A DNA stretch of 64,000 nt, taken from Streptomyces angustmyceticus. GTDB taxonomy: Bacteria; Actinomycetota; Actinomycetes; Streptomycetales; Streptomycetaceae. The notes under the pieces are model-generated. The model ran no database searches. It saw only the letters and a program-made list of their open reading frames with translations, and was not told the DNA's origin. Shown piece by piece: positions 48,211-56,117 of the stretch (positions are counted from its first letter, which is position 1; each line of letters starts with the position of its first letter). The position numbers and the translations under genes were made by a program. The stretch is taken from positions 1,860,001 to 1,924,000 of the forward strand of contig NZ_CP082945.1 of assembly GCF_019933235.1 (NCBI RefSeq), read 5' to 3'.

Positions 48211-48237
48211 TGTCACATCCGTCCCCCGGCATCCGTC
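48211..48237 (+). promoter_or_regulatory. ECF41-type promoter in front of the ECF sigma gene
   Basis: TGTCACA (48211–48217), a 16-nt spacer and CGTC (48234–48237) match the published ECF41 promoter pattern exactly as I recall it. It lies 40 bp before the sigma-factor start, implying self-activation. A CCGTCA/TGACGG inverted repeat (48233–48250) overlaps the −10. Confidence 0.75.
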
Positions 48238-48276
48238 ATGCCGGTGACGGAACCCGACGGGGGAGGAACGAGCGCC

Positions 48277-49164
48277 ATGAACGACGACCACGAGTGGCTG
48301 GCGGAGCGGTTCGAGGAGCACCGGGGCCACCTGCGGGCCGTGGCCTACCGCATGCTCGGCTCGGTGAGCGAAGCCGACGACGCCGTCCAGGAGGCGTGGC
48401 TGCGGCTGAGCCGGTCCGGCGCGGACGGCGTGGAGAACCTGGGCGGCTGGCTGACCACGGTCGTCGGGCGGGTGTGCCTGGACCAGCTGCGGACGCGCGC
48501 GGCGCGGCGCGAGGACCCGCTCGGCGTCCGCGTCCCCGAGCCGGTCGTGAGCCCCGCGGACGCCGCAGGACCGGAGCAGGAGGCACTGCTGGCCGACTCG
48601 GTCGGGCTCGCGCTGCTGGTCGTGCTGGAGACCCTCACGCCCGTCGAGCGGCTGGCCTTCGTCCTGCACGACCTGTTCACGGTGCCCTTCGACGAGATCG
48701 CGCCCCTCGTCGGCCGCACCCCGGCCGCCGCCCGGCAGCTCGCCAGCCGGGCCCGGCGCCGCGTCCGGGGCACCGCCCCGGCCGCCGACGCCGATCGCGC
48801 CCGCCGGCGGGAAGTGGTCGACGCCTTCCTCGCCGCCTCGCGCGGCGGCGACTTCGAGGCGCTGCTCGCGGTCCTCGACCCGGACGTCGTCCTGCGCGCC
48901 GACGCGGGCGACGCGCCCGAAGGCGTCTCGAAGCTGGTCCGGGGAGCGCGCGCGGTCATCGAGCAGGCGCTCACCTTCTCCCGCGTCGCGGCCTTCGCCC
49001 GGCCGGCCCTGGTCAACGGCGCGCCGGGGCTCGTCACGGCGCGGGGCGGCCGGCCGTTCTCCGTCATGGGCTTCACCGTCGCGCACGGCAGGATCATCGA
49101 GATCAACATCCTCGCCGACCCGGCACGGCTGAGCCGGCTGGACCTGACGCTCCTCGACGACTGA
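48277..49164 (+). CDS. ECF41-like sigma factor with SnoaL-like C-terminal domain
   Basis: 295-residue sigma factor. Region 2 contains RAVAYRMLGSVSEADDAVQEAWLRL and GGWLTTVVGRVCLDQLR; region 4 contains LTPVERLAFVLHDLFTVPFDEIA. A linker with a PEP motif (RVPEPVVSP) and a C-terminal SnoaL-like domain (from about residue 180) place it in the ECF41/SigJ type, where the extra domain controls activity instead of a separate anti-sigma factor. ATG at 48277 follows GGGAGGA. No COE-type target gene (carboxymuconolactone decarboxylase, oxidoreductase or epimerase) is adjacent, unlike most ECF41 loci, but its own promoter is a perfect target. Confidence 0.88.
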   Translation: MNDDHEWLAERFEEHRGHLRAVAYRMLGSVSEADDAVQEAWLRLSRSGADGVENLGGWLTTVVGRVCLDQLRTRAARREDPLGVRVPEPVVSPADAAGPEQEALLADSVGLALLVVLETLTPVERLAFVLHDLFTVPFDEIAPLVGRTPAAARQLASRARRRVRGTAPAADADRARRREVVDAFLAASRGGDFEALLAVLDPDVVLRADAGDAPEGVSKLVRGARAVIEQALTFSRVAAFARPALVNGAPGLVTARGGRPFSVMGFTVAHGRIIEINILADPARLSRLDLTLLDD

Positions 49165-49230
49165 CGCCGGGAGGCGGGGGCCACCGACGCCGGGAGGCGG
49201 GGGCCACTGGCACCGGGAGGCGCGGCAGGG
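49163..49230. repeat. 23-bp direct repeat after the sigma gene
   Basis: Two near-identical copies of a 23-bp unit starting GACGCCGGGAGGCGGG (49163–49185, 49186–49208) and a degenerate third. The first copy overlaps the stop codon. No function assigned. Confidence 0.7.
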
Positions 49231-49239
49231 GCGCTCCGC

Positions 49240-49599
49240 CTACCTCCCCGCCAGCCCCGTACGCACCACCGTCACGATCTCCTCGTCGGAGAGCCCCAGG
49301 TGGCGGGCCTCGGCGATCAGACGCTGGGCGGTCTCGCCGAGGCGGGCGCGGGCCGGGGACGCGGCGCCGGTGACCACCGCGCCGCGGCCGCGCCGGAGTT
49401 CGATCAGCCCCTCCTCCTTGAGGCGCTGATAGCCGCGCAGCACCGTATGGACGTTCACGCCGAGCGAGGCGGCGAGCGCGCGGGCGGCCGGCAGCCGCTC
49501 CCCGGCGTCGACCGTGCCGTCGGCGATGGCGCCGCGGACCGAGGCCGCGATCTGGTCACCGAGCGGGACGGACGATCCCGGGTCCACCCGGAAGAGCAC
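49240..49599 (-). CDS. YtrA-type GntR repressor
   Basis: 119-residue GntR regulator with the short C-terminus of the YtrA group. The winged HTH runs from about residue 8 (SSVPLGDQIAASVRGAI) to RRGRGAVVTG, with recognition region ARALAASLGVNVHTVLRGYQ. No effector domain follows. GTG at 49599 follows GGAG at 6 nt and lies one base after the stop of the membrane-protein gene, so both are translated together. It probably represses its own operon. Confidence 0.85.
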   Translation of the reverse strand: MLFRVDPGSSVPLGDQIAASVRGAIADGTVDAGERLPAARALAASLGVNVHTVLRGYQRLKEEGLIELRRGRGAVVTGAASPARARLGETAQRLIAEARHLGLSDEEIVTVVRTGLAGR

Positions 49600-49600
49600 G

Positions 49601-50596
49601 TCAGGCTCCTTCCTTCCGCGAACGCGCGCGGTCCAGGTACGTATTGAGCAGAGCGGCGGCGGTCGCGGCGTCATCGACCGTCACCACGAACTCCTTGCCG
49701 TCGGTCAGCCTTACCACGATGCCCTCGCCCGAGCGCAGGACGAGGCCGCTGCGGCCGGACCGGATGCGGTAGCCCCAGCCGCCGAACTCCTGGAAGGCGC
49801 CTATCGGGCGGCTGGTGGCCTCCGTGACGCGGTCGAGGGGGAGGTGGCGGATGCGCAGGGGCGGCAGCAGGGTCGACGAGACGGTCAGACCTCGGCGGTC
49901 GACGGTGACCCGCGCGGCGGCACAGGGCAGGACCGCGATCGCGCCGATGAGCAGGCTGATACCCGCCTGCCAGTCGGCGAACGCGAGGAAGAAGAGCCCG
50001 GCGCCGAGCAGCAGGGTGCCGAGCGCGACGATCGGTGGCGAGCCGATGGTGCGCGACCAGCCCGCCGACACACCCGCCGGGAGGTCGAGCCGGGGCGCCC
50101 CGCCCGCCGCCCGGTCGGACGGCCGGGGCGCGGGGCCCGCCAGCAGACGGCCCAGTGCCCCGGCGAGCACGGCGACGGCGAGTGTCAAGGCCAGTTCCCA
50201 CAGCGGCAGCCGGACCGCCGAGGCGTCGGTGGCGCCGGCGTTGGCGAACAGGGTCCGGCAGGCGAGAAACGCGATGGCGGCCGCGAGGGCGTAGCCACCG
50301 GCGATCAGCCAGGGCGTCCCCGCCGACGGCCCCGGCAGCCGCGCGAGGAGGCCGGCGACGGTACCGAACACGAGCAGCAGCGTGAACACGAGCAGCAGGA
50401 AGCCGCGGGCGGAGGTAAAGCCGTCGGCCCGCGCGGCGCCCTCACCGAAATGGGTGGCAAGCGGTTCGGGCAATCGGGCGGAGATCGAGAAGTAGACGAC
50501 GGCGACGGCCACGGCGGCGGCGACGAACGGCAGGACGGCAATCAGGGCCCACGGACGGGCATTTAAGGGCGGGGAGGAACGCTGGGCACTCTTCAT
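49601..50596 (-). CDS. DUF1648-type membrane protein co-transcribed with GntR repressor
   Basis: 331-residue protein with about six membrane segments. The segment ARLPEPLATHFGEGAARADGF after the first helix is the DUF1648 pattern. The C-terminal third is a PH-like soluble domain (LTVSSTLLPPLRIRHLPLDRV, then VVRLTDGKEFVVTVDD). Function unknown. ATG at 50596 is preferred; a GTG at 50611 is also in frame. It leads a two-gene unit with the GntR regulator, a pairing common in Streptomyces. Confidence 0.72.
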   Translation of the reverse strand: MKSAQRSSPPLNARPWALIAVLPFVAAAVAVAVVYFSISARLPEPLATHFGEGAARADGFTSARGFLLLVFTLLLVFGTVAGLLARLPGPSAGTPWLIAGGYALAAAIAFLACRTLFANAGATDASAVRLPLWELALTLAVAVLAGALGRLLAGPAPRPSDRAAGGAPRLDLPAGVSAGWSRTIGSPPIVALGTLLLGAGLFFLAFADWQAGISLLIGAIAVLPCAAARVTVDRRGLTVSSTLLPPLRIRHLPLDRVTEATSRPIGAFQEFGGWGYRIRSGRSGLVLRSGEGIVVRLTDGKEFVVTVDDAATAAALLNTYLDRARSRKEGA

Positions 50597-50631
50597 CGGC
50601 TGGTCGACCACCTCTCGATTGTTTGCATAGT

Positions 50632-50643
50632 AGTAGAACTACT
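50632..50643. promoter_or_regulatory. Probable GntR operator upstream of the DUF1648–gntR unit
   Basis: AGTAGAACTACT: 5-bp arms AGTAG/CTACT around AA, inside an unusually A/T-rich 97-bp divergent gap. On the minus strand it overlaps a possible −10 (TACTAT). Autoregulation by the adjacent YtrA-type protein is inferred. Confidence 0.4.
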
Positions 50644-50666
50644 CGACTATCGACAGTTGCGTAGCC

Positions 50667-50682
50667 ATCTCATATCTGAGAT
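50667..50682 (+). promoter_or_regulatory. Palindrome immediately upstream of the HTH–MurA gene
   Basis: ATCTCATATCTGAGAT: 6-bp perfect arms with a 4-nt centre, ending 11 bp before the start codon. No Shine-Dalgarno is present between it and the ATG. It is well placed for self-repression by the HTH of the encoded protein. Confidence 0.5.
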
Positions 50683-50693
50683 ACGGTCACCCC

Positions 50694-52223
50694 ATGGCAG
50701 ACGACTACCTCGTACGCATCGGCAGGCTCATCCGTGACGCCCGACAGCACCGTGGCTGGACACAGACGCAGCTCGCCGAAGCTCTCGGCACCAGCCAGAG
50801 CGCGGTCAACCGCATCGAACGCGGGAATCAGAACATCAGCCTTGAGATGATCGCTCGTATCGGCGAAGCGCTCGACAGCGAAATCGTCTCGCTCGGCTAC
50901 GCCGGCCCGATGCACCTGCGCGTGGTCGGCGGACGCCGGCTGTCCGGCAGCATCGACGTCAAGACGAGCAAGAACGCCTGCGTCGCGCTGCTGTGCGCCA
51001 CGCTGCTCAACGCGGGCCGCACCACCCTGCGCCGGGTGGCCCGCATCGAGGAGGTCTACCGCATCCTCGAAGTGCTGGGCAGCATCGGCGTGCGGACCCG
51101 GTGGATCAACGACGGGAACGACCTGGAGATCGTCCCGCCCGCGGAACTCGACCTCGACTCGATGGACACCGAGGCCGCCCGCCGCACCCGCAGCGTCATC
51201 ATGTTCCTCGGCCCGCTGCTGCACCGCATGGACCACTTCAAGCTGCCGTACGCGGGCGGTTGCGACCTCGGCACCCGCACCGTCACGCCGCACATGACGG
51301 CACTGCGCCACTTCGGCCTGGAGATCACCGCGACCGACGGCACCTACATCGCCGAGGTGGACCGCAGCGTCGCCCCCAAGCGCGCGATCGTGCTCACCGA
51401 ACGCGGCGACACCGTCACCGAGAACGCCCTGCTGGCCGCCGCCCGCCACGACGGCGTCACGGTCATCCGCAACGCCTCCTCCAACTACATGGTCCAGGAC
51501 CTCTGCTTCTTCCTGGAGGAACTGGGCGTCCGCGTCGACGGCATCGGCACCACCACCCTCACCGTCCACGGCGCCGCACACATCGAACGCGATGTGGACT
51601 TCGCACCGTCCGAGGACCCCGTCGAGGCAATGAGCCTGCTGGCGGCGGCCGTTGTCACCGAGTCGGAGCTGACCATCCGCCGGGTCCCGGTCGAGTTCCT
51701 GGAGATCGAACTGGCCGTCCTGGACGAGATGGGCCTGGACCACGAGCGCAGCGCGGAGTACGCCGCCGACAACGGCCGCACCCGGCTGATCGACCTGACG
51801 GTCCGCCCCTCCAAGCTCCAGGCCCCCCTGGACAAGATCCACCCGATGCCCTTCCCGGGCCTCAACATCGACAACGTCCCCTTCTTCGCGGCCATCGCCG
51901 CCAGCGCCCAGGGCCAGACCCTCATCCACGACTGGGTCTACGACAACCGCGCCATCTACCTCACGGACCTCAACCGCCTCGGCGCCCAGGTCAAACTCCT
52001 CGACCCGCACCGCGTCCTGGTCGACGGCCCCACCCGCTGGCGCTCCGCCGAAATGATGTGCCCCCCGGCCCTCCGCCCCGCCGTCGTCGTCCTCCTCGCC
52101 ATGATGGCCGCCGAGGGCACCTCCGTCCTCCGCAACGTCTACGTCATCAACCGCGGCTACGAGGACCTGGCAGAACGCCTCAACTCGCTCGGGGCACAGA
52201 TCGAGATCTTCCGGGATATCTGA
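50694..52223 (+). CDS. murA2: MurA-like enolpyruvyl transferase fused to an N-terminal HTH
   Basis: 509-residue two-part protein. Residues 5–68 are an Xre/Cro HTH (GWTQTQLAEALGTSQSAVNRIE). Residues 75–509 match UDP-N-acetylglucosamine 1-carboxyvinyltransferase: VKTSKNACVALL holds the catalytic Lys, and AGGCDLGTRTVTPHM the loop with the catalytic Cys. MurA starts peptidoglycan precursor synthesis. In S. coelicolor the counterpart is, from memory, SCO5998 (MurA2). ATG at 50694 without a clear ribosome-binding site, so the transcript may be leaderless or nearly so. Whether it is an enzyme, a regulator or both is open. Confidence 0.85.
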   Translation: MADDYLVRIGRLIRDARQHRGWTQTQLAEALGTSQSAVNRIERGNQNISLEMIARIGEALDSEIVSLGYAGPMHLRVVGGRRLSGSIDVKTSKNACVALLCATLLNAGRTTLRRVARIEEVYRILEVLGSIGVRTRWINDGNDLEIVPPAELDLDSMDTEAARRTRSVIMFLGPLLHRMDHFKLPYAGGCDLGTRTVTPHMTALRHFGLEITATDGTYIAEVDRSVAPKRAIVLTERGDTVTENALLAAARHDGVTVIRNASSNYMVQDLCFFLEELGVRVDGIGTTTLTVHGAAHIERDVDFAPSEDPVEAMSLLAAAVVTESELTIRRVPVEFLEIELAVLDEMGLDHERSAEYAADNGRTRLIDLTVRPSKLQAPLDKIHPMPFPGLNIDNVPFFAAIAASAQGQTLIHDWVYDNRAIYLTDLNRLGAQVKLLDPHRVLVDGPTRWRSAEMMCPPALRPAVVVLLAMMAAEGTSVLRNVYVINRGYEDLAERLNSLGAQIEIFRDI

Positions 52224-52501
52224 CGCCCCTCCGGAGGAAGGCCGCCGCAACCCACCGGACCTGTGTGCATGCGGGCCTCGAAGGGATGCGGCGGCACTCG
52301 CGGGACTTCTGGGACTTTGGGTTGGGCCTCCCGCCCGCTCCTGCAGGCCGCGATCCAGGTGGCCTGCCGCCCCGGCCGGGACTATGCGAAGATCGCGTCG
52401 ACCGCGGCGCTGCCCGCACCAGCCCGGGGCAGGTGGGGGGCGTACTTCCGCAGCGCGAAAGAGGCGACGACGGAATCATTCCAGCAGTCATGAAAGGCTT
52501 C
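52224..52501. other. Junction between core genome and defence region
   Basis: 278 bp without a supported gene. A 76-codon frame at 52263–52493 on the plus strand (ending AKEATTESFQQS) has somewhat gene-like composition in its second half but no recognised family and no ribosome-binding site; it may be the remnant of an older gene. No tRNA, direct repeat or integrase marks the junction. Confidence 0.35.
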
Positions 52502-55500
52502 TCAGCGCCCCCGTCCCAAGCGGATGTTCTGGGTCCAGGCGTTCGTCCCGCCCCTCGGCGTGGTCTTGCAGGCGGGGGCATAGCAGCGCCAGACCCAGGT
52601 GCCATTCTGCCTGCGGCGGATCTCGATCTCACTCCCGTTGCAGCGCCCGCAGCGGGGCGGAGCCGCAAAGGCCGCCGCGTGTTCGTGTTCCAGCAGCTTC
52701 CCGGCGAAGTGCGCACCCCGCATCGTCAGCATGACTTCACGGGTCCAGCTCTGTGAGAGGACGTTGAGGCTGCCGAGCATGACCGTCCGCTCGTCGATGA
52801 CCGCGATCTTCTGGTGCATGACGTTCATCGGTACGACCACATGCGCAACGGCTCTCAGGTCAGTGATGAGTTTCTGGTTGGCAGGCTTCTTCTGAAGCTG
52901 GTCGGTGTCGTCTCGGATGAAGACACTGATCCGTACTCCGCGGTCGGCGGCCGCACGTAGCTCGGGCAGCAGGGAGCTGACCCGCCTCGCCACCCAGGGG
53001 GCCCAGAGCCACAGGGAATGTCGTGCGTGGCGGATCTCTTCGGTGAACGTACGGTAGAAGTCGCGTTCGTCGTCGATCTCCGTCACCTCGACATGCCGGC
53101 TCAGCACCTCGGCGAGCGCGGTGCCGAACTCCCCACGGAACGTGGGCGGCGCGGTCGGTGGGGTGATCAAGGTCTTGGCCTGGAGGACCCGCACGCCCCG
53201 TCGGGTATCGATGAGCGCCGCGAGCTGCGCCAGGGCCGTTCCTGGTTTCGCGTTCTTGACTCGTTCGCCGCTGGCGATCACGTACAGGCGGGTCTTGACC
53301 CGGGTGACAGCCACGTTGAAGAGACGGACGCCGTCCCGGGGCCAGCTGCTGGCCGCCGGCTGGAGGTGGGCGCAGGCCATCCACAGCTCGCGGCTGCCCA
53401 CCCCTCCCTCCACCGTGTCGAAGACGACGATGTCGAACTCCCGGCCCTGGAACTTGTGCGCGGTACCGACCTCTGCCAGCGCGCCCCCTCCCGGGCCTTC
53501 GACGTCTCGCAGGGCCTCCAGAGTGGCGTCGGACTGGACGCGGTAGGGCGTGACCACGCCCGTTTCCTCACCCAGCTCGCCATGCAGCTCCACCAGCGCC
53601 CGCGCGATCAGTGAGCCCGCCGGCCACCAGCCACTGCGACTTCCGGTCAGGTGCGCCCGGGCCAGCTCGTGCAGCCCGTCCGTGTCGATCAGCACGATCT
53701 CCGGATCGTCGGCCGGGCGTGCGGCCTGTGTCTGGCTGCCTCCGCCCAGCACTCCGCCGTATGCGAGGCCGTTGGCCAACTGCATAACGGCGGGGCCGAA
53801 ACGGTGCTGCTGGGTGAGGGTGACGCAGGCCGGGTGGGCCTGAGCGTCGGACGGTTCCACGATCCCGCAGTGCTGGAACACGTCGGGGAGCAGCCAGCGC
53901 TTGATGTCCGCGCGATCGTGTCCCTTGAGCTCGGGCGGGACGACCGCACCCAGCTGCATGAAGTCCCCGAGAAGGACCACGGTCCGACCGGCCTTGCCTG
54001 TGGCGAGCAGAACTTCTGGCAGGGTGGCTGCGCCTGCCTCGTCCACGAGAACGACGTCGTACGGGCCGTCGAAGACCGCCCGGTTCGTGCGGAACCGGGC
54101 CAGGGTCGTGGCGACCAGCTTGGCGCCTTTGATGATCTCGCTCTGGGCGTCACGGGCGAGGCGCTCGTACTCCTCTTGGACTTCTTGGTATTGCTTCTCC
54201 AGTCCAGGCTGCCGAGTCGTGTCGGCGGCTACGGCCGGTCGTAGGCGGCGGGCCAGATCGAACCGGGCCGGCCAGCCCTGCTGCTCGGCCCGCTCCGTCA
54301 GGTCGCCGGCCTGCTGAGCCCGCTCCGCGGCCTCCTCCGCCCGGGTCTTGTCTTCTTTGCATCTGTCGTAGTGGCGTCCGGCCTGCTGCTCTGCCGCCAA
54401 CCGGGCCTTGACGTCGGCCGCCAGACGGGCGGCCTGTTCCCGAGTGAGCGCGACGGTGTCGACCAGCGCTGCGATCTGAGCGTCGAGGGCTGCGATGTGG
54501 GTGGTGGCCGTGGCGCGGGCCTTGGCCGCCGACTTCTGGGCGGACGCGGCAGCCTGCTCGGCGTCGGCGAGCTTCCGCTGCAGCTCGCCGGCCCTTTCGC
54601 GCAGACGCCACTTCTTCACAGAGCCCTTGCCCTCTATTTCCTCCAGCTCCTGGCGCAGGGGATCGCAGGCGCCTTCGGCCAGTAGCGCAGCTGCCTCACG
54701 GGCCTCCGCTGCCTTCCGTACCTGGACCACTTCCTCGGACAGCCGGTCGACTTGGCGCCACTGCGCCCGCGACGGCTCCGCAGCTTTATCGCGGGCCGCG
54801 GCCGTCTCGGCATCGGACAATGCCTCCCGGAACATCGCCTCGGAGTCAGCCAGACGTCGGCTGGCAGCTTCCTCTCGCGACCGTGCCGATGCGAGATCCT
54901 CACCGGGCGTGCGGAGCAGCTTCAGCGCCGCGAAGTAGGCAGAGGAGTCGAATCCGGCAAGACCGCTGTCCAGGGTGGCGAGCTGTTCGGCTCGGTGCTT
55001 GATCGCGACGAGCTCGGCTTCGAGGGTGCGGCGCAGGGCCGCCGTGTCCGCCAAGCGCGCCTTGACCATCAGCGGCAGGGACACCGAAGCGTCCTCGGCA
55101 ACCTCCCGCAGATGCGGTGGGCCCACCCGGACGATGTCGCCGGGGTTGTGCTGCTTGGCCCGGACCACTCCGAGCAGAGCATTGTCCACCGCGATGTTCG
55201 TGGCAGAGACGAGCAGTACCCGGTCGTCCCTTGCGATGAGATCGCCGATGGCGCGTTTCAGGACGGTCGTCTTCCCTGTGCCCGGAGGACCCCACACCAG
55301 GTACGCCCCCTCGCCGAGGCAGGCCCGGTACGCGTCGCCCTGCGCGGGGTGGAATCCGGGCGGGTCTGCCTCGTGGGCCGGTGCTCCGCCAATGCGGCCG
55401 GCCGCCAGGGCTGCCGCCAGAGGGTGCTCACCGAGACCGGAAATGCCGTCACGCAGAGCCTCGATGAGGAAGGTGGGCGGCTGCTTCAGCATCCACAGGT

Positions 55501-55798
55501 GCGGGTCGGCCACGTCGGCGAACTCGGCCACCCGTAAGGTCAGCAGAGAACCGTCCTGGACCAGTTCTGAGACCGCGAAGCCATTCGTCTCGACGCCCTC
55601 GTGCTCCGGTCCGGCGAGCCGCAGGCTGTCCAGCTGGTCGGGCCCGATATCGGAGCCACGGAGGTCGACAGCGTACTGACCGACGTCCCCAGTACGTGCC
55701 GCCCGACCGATGCGCTGCCAGCGGGGCTGCTTGCCGGCACCGCCTTCCACGTTGATCCACTCCCCGAGCGCCGTGGCGATCTCCTCGCGCCAGCCCAC
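52502..55798 (-). CDS. SF1 (UPF1/DNA2-like) helicase fused to phospholipase-D nuclease and zinc ribbon
   Basis: 1098-residue multidomain protein. An N-terminal domain (1–150) is of unknown type. The helicase has Walker A GPPGTGKTT (170–178), a long coiled-coil insert (about 300–555, rich in Ala/Glu/Arg/Lys), DEAG Walker B at 586–589, LLGDFMQLGAVVPP (609–622), TQQHRF (662–667), KFQGREFD (782–789) and VAVTRVKTRLYV (829–840). The PLD domain has one HxKxxxxD motif (His995, Lys997, Asp1002) followed by GSLN (1009–1012). Four cysteines (1050, 1053, 1072, 1077) form a zinc ribbon. Single-HKD nucleases act as dimers. Divergent from the kinase gene; a defence role is inferred. Confidence 0.85.
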   Translation of the reverse strand: MGWREEIATALGEWINVEGGAGKQPRWQRIGRAARTGDVGQYAVDLRGSDIGPDQLDSLRLAGPEHEGVETNGFAVSELVQDGSLLTLRVAEFADVADPHLWMLKQPPTFLIEALRDGISGLGEHPLAAALAAGRIGGAPAHEADPPGFHPAQGDAYRACLGEGAYLVWGPPGTGKTTVLKRAIGDLIARDDRVLLVSATNIAVDNALLGVVRAKQHNPGDIVRVGPPHLREVAEDASVSLPLMVKARLADTAALRRTLEAELVAIKHRAEQLATLDSGLAGFDSSAYFAALKLLRTPGEDLASARSREEAASRRLADSEAMFREALSDAETAAARDKAAEPSRAQWRQVDRLSEEVVQVRKAAEAREAAALLAEGACDPLRQELEEIEGKGSVKKWRLRERAGELQRKLADAEQAAASAQKSAAKARATATTHIAALDAQIAALVDTVALTREQAARLAADVKARLAAEQQAGRHYDRCKEDKTRAEEAAERAQQAGDLTERAEQQGWPARFDLARRLRPAVAADTTRQPGLEKQYQEVQEEYERLARDAQSEIIKGAKLVATTLARFRTNRAVFDGPYDVVLVDEAGAATLPEVLLATGKAGRTVVLLGDFMQLGAVVPPELKGHDRADIKRWLLPDVFQHCGIVEPSDAQAHPACVTLTQQHRFGPAVMQLANGLAYGGVLGGGSQTQAARPADDPEIVLIDTDGLHELARAHLTGSRSGWWPAGSLIARALVELHGELGEETGVVTPYRVQSDATLEALRDVEGPGGGALAEVGTAHKFQGREFDIVVFDTVEGGVGSRELWMACAHLQPAASSWPRDGVRLFNVAVTRVKTRLYVIASGERVKNAKPGTALAQLAALIDTRRGVRVLQAKTLITPPTAPPTFRGEFGTALAEVLSRHVEVTEIDDERDFYRTFTEEIRHARHSLWLWAPWVARRVSSLLPELRAAADRGVRISVFIRDDTDQLQKKPANQKLITDLRAVAHVVVPMNVMHQKIAVIDERTVMLGSLNVLSQSWTREVMLTMRGAHFAGKLLEHEHAAAFAAPPRCGRCNGSEIEIRRRQNGTWVWRCYAPACKTTPRGGTNAWTQNIRLGRGR

Positions 55799-56117
55799 GT
55801 GCCAGTCCCCCTGCCTGTGGCCCTCGTGTCCGGAACGACAAATTTACCCACTCCCACTAAGTGACATACGGCGAGCTTGCGTGATGGATAGTCAGAAGTG
55901 AGCGCCCGGGGGCCTTGCGGGATCCGGGTGCAGGGTGCCGACGGCTACCGCGGAGTCGATCCGGTCCTGTGTGACCGCTTCCTACGACAGGATGTCGATC
56001 AGTACGCTTGTAGCAGTGATTCGTCGGTGTCCACGTCACCACGCCGTTCTTGTGCGGCGGCGTGGATGCACGCACCGAGCGAGGTCGCGCTGTCGTTACG
56101 GGAGTCAGGGGGGTGCG
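55799..56117. promoter_or_regulatory. 319-bp divergent promoter region of the helicase–nuclease and kinase genes
   Basis: No gene is supported. An A/T-rich patch at about 55837–55870 contains the small palindrome CACTAAGTG (55855–55863) and, on the minus strand, a −10-like TAAATT that would serve the helicase–nuclease gene. The kinase-side promoter was not identified. Confidence 0.4.

Noticed and set aside
49163..49208. 23-bp direct repeat as an attachment site
   Set aside because: Copies are adjacent, overlap a stop codon and flank nothing mobile.
52263..52493. 76-codon frame as a real gene
   Set aside because: No ribosome-binding site, no recognised family; noted only as a possible remnant.
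52224..52501. tRNA or integrase gene marking the defence-region boundary
   Set aside because: No cloverleaf, CCA end or recombinase motif could be found on either strand.
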